Below, one piece after another: positions 60,291 through 64,000 of a stretch of 64,000 nt of DNA. The first letter of the stretch is position 1. Every line of letters begins with the position of its first letter. This DNA comes from Paulownia fortunei (lineage: Eukaryota; Streptophyta; Magnoliopsida; Lamiales; Paulowniaceae): NCBI GenBank assembly GCA_019321725.1, contig CM033114.1, positions 16,844,278-16,908,277 of the forward strand, given 5' to 3'. The position numbers were made by a program, and so were the translations under genes. The notes under the pieces are model-generated. The model was not told the DNA's origin and ran no database searches. It was given only the letters and a program-made list of their open reading frames with translations.

Positions 60291-62170
60291 TGACAAAATA
60301 AGTAACAACTTCATATAGCTTTTCAATGTAATTGAACAAAATAAAGAAAATTATTTAACATTTGTTCTAATAGCTCTTTGTAATTTGAGTTTTAGAATTA
60401 TATGCAACAATATGCAGTGAAATACTGTTTCCAATTTCTGATTTAAATAAAAATAATATTTTTTTTGCCAATGTATATATATTTATTTTTAGGATTATAA
60501 TACTCAACATTCATGAAGTTTCAGAACGTGTATTAATTTCCCGCCGCCCCCACCCCAAAAGTATTTTCTCACTGAACCCCTTAAAATCTTCAAAATAGCA
60601 TCGTGCCCCTCGAAAAAATTCATTAATAATATATAGTTTACCCCTCACCCAATGTTTTCGGCACAAAAGCCCTACCCTTTTGAACTTTGGCCCCCTCAAG
60701 TTACATTTAGTGTGGCATCTTTTTCCCCAAAGACCGTCAAGCGTAGCGTTTCAACTCAAGTGTTGACCATGGGAGCAAAGGGGGGCAAAGTTCTTTGGGG
60801 AGGGTATGATGCTACTTTGTTACTTTTGGGGGGGTTAAATGTCAATATGCATTTTTTGGGGGATGCTATGCAATTTGACCTCTTTTTTTTTTTTGTTGAA
60901 AAACTAACATCAACAAATAGTTATCATCGATTTTGGTTATATTTTTCCTTTCCAATCATCTAGGTCTAAACATAATATCATTATTTTATATAGTCGAACT
61001 ATACACAATCTTTGAACAAAATTGTATATATTAAGTTTTGACTCTTTCAATATTATATTTCTTTCAAAGTGTAATACTCATTATTATTATTTACTCTGTT
61101 CACAAATGAATGACTCATTTGGTACAATATAAATTCAAATAGTCTAATCCTTTAACTAAATTATCACATTGATTTTTCACATTTTTTACATCATAAAACT
61201 TCAAATAGAAATATTTTATTAGCTTCTTTAATACTATTTCAATAGTTTTTCAAAATAAAAGTTATTAGTTATTTCGTTAAAAATTTAGCCAATTTGACTT
61301 ATCACTAAGTATCAAATGAAAATTCAATTGGGATGAACAGGTATGAAGTAGATTATGGAACCAATAGTAGACATATCAATATCTTGGGGCTTTTTCTTTT
61401 TTTTTACAAATCTATTCATCAATAAATTAAAAATATAATATCTTTATGAATAACAACTCTAGATGGGGTTATACTCAGAATAATAACGTAGGAATAAAAG
61501 ATTATAAAAATTTAAATAAGATAAAAATAACAATTAAATATATCATTTTGACTTTTTTTTTTAATTGTTTTACTCTGTAAGTGTATGACGAAGCTATTTA
61601 GAGGACAAAAAACACAAAAAAACTTAATTTAATATAGTTCTTAATTGTTTTAAAGTTTCTCAAAGTGTTGTACAAATTTTTTTCCAACACAATGAAATAG
61701 GAATTGCATTGTTTTAGCCAATATGACTCGTCGATTTGTACCAAAAAAAAAAAGAAAAAATTACTGCTAAAAAAAATATTGGATGGAGAATCAATAGTTT
61801 TTAGTGGAAAAAGGGCACTAAAATTGATTTTGCACTATAATTGACATTTTAATCATTTTTAAACCTTTACAATTCCTTCTCCTAAATTATTTAAAAGTTG
61901 TTGTATCTTTTATAATTTAGAAACTTCTTATTCTCATAATTATAATTTTTTCTTTATCTTATTTGAATACTTTCAAACTAAATTATCAAAATTATCAATC
62001 TTATCTTATAAAAAGAAAATAATGAATTGCCTAATTAACAACATCAACTTCCAAGGTATGTTTTTAATGCATCATCCCAAGTAAGGAAATTGCTCAAAAT
62101 AAAAAATAAATCATGTATACATTTAAACAATTATCAACCCGAGCGTACAAAGTATGTATGTGGGAGTTCA
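60291..62170. other. intergenic DNA with a G/C-run block at 60540-60880
   Basis: The block has runs such as CCCCCACCCC, GGGGGGCAAAG and TTTGGGGGGGTTAAATG of the kind found in small interspersed plant repeats. No protein or clear terminal repeats could be assigned. Confidence 0.4.
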
Positions 62171-62700
62171 TTCAAGATTCTCTCTCTCTCTCTCTCTCTC
62201 AATTATTTCCTTTAAACCCCATTGATGGAGTTCAATAAATAGGTTGTTTTTGTCTTTCAAAAATTGAGTGATGGTGACATTAATACGCACGCAAGAAGAA
62301 CATATAGGCAAAAGCTGAGCTGTGCACAACTCGAAACGCCCTCAGCCCAGAAAACCCAGTTCAGTTTTCTTTCTTTGTCCGTACAATGCTGTCACAAATT
62401 TTTATTTTTGTTGTGATTTTATTAGTTGAAGAAATTTGCTAGTAGAATGCCGGTATTGAAATTGATAGCTTATATATATTCACGGGTTGTGTGGGAATTT
62501 GTTGAATCTTTCTGCAGATTAGCTACTGACTGCAGCAGTTCAAGAAGACACTCGTTTGGTTGTTTCTCTTTTAATGAAGAGAAATTGTGAAGCTCAGAAC
62601 TCATAGACAATAATTTGTTTTGTTGTTTTTGCTTAAGAGTTCTTGAAAAAAGTATAGTCTAAATGTAAACGAAAAACTACATTGAATTTCTTGTTTAACT
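62170..62700 (+). promoter_or_regulatory. possible promoter and leader of a plus-strand gene beyond the right edge
   Basis: A CT microsatellite, then less AT-rich sequence with CGCCCTCAGCCCAGAAAACC and a TTATATATATTCACGGG stretch (about 62470), then leader-like sequence with pyrimidine-rich tracts. No start codon opening a convincing protein was found before 64000, so the first exon may be untranslated. Weak evidence. Confidence 0.25.
62178..62200. repeat. (TC)n microsatellite
   Basis: About eleven TC units; such tracts are frequent near plant transcription starts. Confidence 0.95.
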
Positions 62701-64000
62701 GTTTCTTGGTCTTCTGTTTATGTTTCTGTAGTTTCTGTTCCATTGTTATTTTTCGATTTTTTTTTTGTCATGGTCATTTTCTTGGCATTCTCCTTTTCTT
62801 TTTCTTTTGTTGTGTAAAATATTGGTGTTGTTTGATGAGAGAAATGATAAAAAAGAATCTCTATTAGCAAAAGTTTTAGTCTTTTCGGGGTTCTTGTTCT
62901 CTGGCGTGGGTACAAATTTGTTCAATTTCATTTTGATTCCCTGCTCTGCATTATTTATTTTCTTTCTAATGACAGATGGTAAATTTATATTGTTAAGTTC
63001 TTGATTTCTTTTTCCTCTTTTTCTTTATTTTTGGTTGGCTGTTTTCTTTGCTCCTCTGGTTTTCTTTCCATTGAGAATTGCCATTTCAACATTTTTAGTG
63101 GAGTTTTATAGATTTTTGTTTGTGATTGAAAATATGTTTGAATAATTGTTTTCAATTAGGAAATTAATAGGGTTGAAAATTAAATTATGTTTGGTTTATT
63201 GTTTTGAATGAAATTATTTCCAAAGCATATATGTATGTAATATTATGATATTTTGATAATGGTGGGGTCCACATATTTTATGTGAGTTACCATTTTTAGT
63301 AAGATAAATTTTGAGTTTTGAGTTCATATTAATGATGTAATTGGTAATAAAAATATATTAATGCGAGTTAGTGGGTAGTTGTGGGTACCATGTAGATGAT
63401 AATAAATATATATTAATGAAAGTTAGTGGATATTTATGGGTCCCTTATTAATGATGTACATGGTTATAAAAATATATTAATGAGGGTTAGTGGATGGTTG
63501 TAGTTCCCTATTGTGTAGGGTTGGGAAGACATAAGTTGACTGAGAAGAAGGTTGATTGATATTTTGTAGAAGTAGGTTTGAAAATGGGCTAATTGTTTGA
63601 GAAAATAAAGTAAAACAAAGGTGAATTGTTTTTTTGGAATAGTGAAATCCCATTGAGAAGGAAAACAAATGAGGCCTAGATATCTGGAGTTTTTTGGTTT
63701 CAGCGTTATTTGTTCCTATCATTAGTTAATATTGAAAAAGTACTTGAAGTACTGTTACATCAACTCAAATGCATTGGGCCAAAATAGGTTTCCTCTTTGG
63801 AAAATGTCAAATGAGGTTCATTTATTTGATGTTAATTATAATGCATCACTAGGTTGTTAGTACTTTTTTTTTTTTGTTAAAACCATGCTTGTCTAGGTGG
63901 GGGATTTGGCAGGACCCATGTTTATTAATTTCAGAAAGGCAAGTACAAAAAATAATGTTCACAAAAAGTCACAAATGAATGAATAAAGGGGTATTGCTTC
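62701..64000. other. T-rich DNA without recognised coding sequence
   Basis: Long T-rich stretches resemble plant intron or leader sequence. A motif with 'ATATATTAATG(A/C)(G/A)AGTTAGTGG' recurs three or four times at about 63352-63495, a short tandem-like repeat of some 60 bp. Confidence 0.4.

Noticed and set aside
1..64000. CRISPR arrays, operons, rRNA and tRNA genes
   Set aside because: None seen. Tandem repeats here lack regular unique spacers, and no cloverleaf with a GGTTCGA-type arm was noticed, though tRNA detection by eye is unreliable.

Overview
This looks like nuclear DNA of a flowering plant, most likely a eudicot. It is AT-rich, genes are sparse, and there are many microsatellites and degraded transposable elements. 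The three intact genes are typical plant families: a glutaredoxin-like protein with four CxxC pairs, an ATL-type RING-H2 ligase and a GT14/BC10-like glycosyltransferase. The species cannot be named from sequence alone.

Layout. At 1-494 (minus) lies the broken 5' part of a pentatricopeptide-repeat gene that runs off the left edge. The glutaredoxin-like gene is at 5175-6299 (minus, no intron). From 6.5 to 12.9 kb there is AT-rich intergenic DNA with small tandem repeats and two MITE-like copies facing each other (10.34-11.08 kb). The ATL RING-H2 gene is at 12991-13530 (minus), next to a probable non-autonomous TIR element (13957-15571). An old Ty1/copia element on the minus strand fills 17134-23200, with recognisable LTRs, gag, zinc knuckle, integrase and reverse transcriptase remnants. 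The GT14 gene is at 26797-27855 (minus).

The most informative structure is a decayed Mutator-like element (MULE) at 31004-37813. It has about 55-bp terminal inverted repeats, a 9-bp target duplication with one mismatch, and subterminal GCGC-type repeats. It holds a MURA-type transposase relic followed by a plant-mobile-domain (MAIN-like) relic. It sits inside a tandemly repeated host sequence whose next copy survives at 37.9-38.2 kb. Its many in-frame stops and one catalytic Asp-to-Asn change fit G:C to A:T decay.

From 41.6 kb onward: a 315-bp tandem duplication, a long AT-rich satellite-like block, then two inverted relatives of an LTR-like repeat (43.25-44.95 kb plus, 47.22-49.4 kb minus) that flank what looks like a copia-type solo LTR. 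A Ty3/gypsy gag relic on the minus strand, with part of its 5' LTR, occupies about 55.0-56.95 kb. The last 7 kb has no recognisable coding sequence; 62.17-62.7 kb resembles the leader of a plus-strand gene lying beyond the right edge.

The intact genes are single, unrelated transcription units with no shared pathway. I found no operon, CRISPR array, RNA gene or clearly new multi-gene system. The novelty here is in transposon structure and decay, plus a frame change at the end of the ATL gene.
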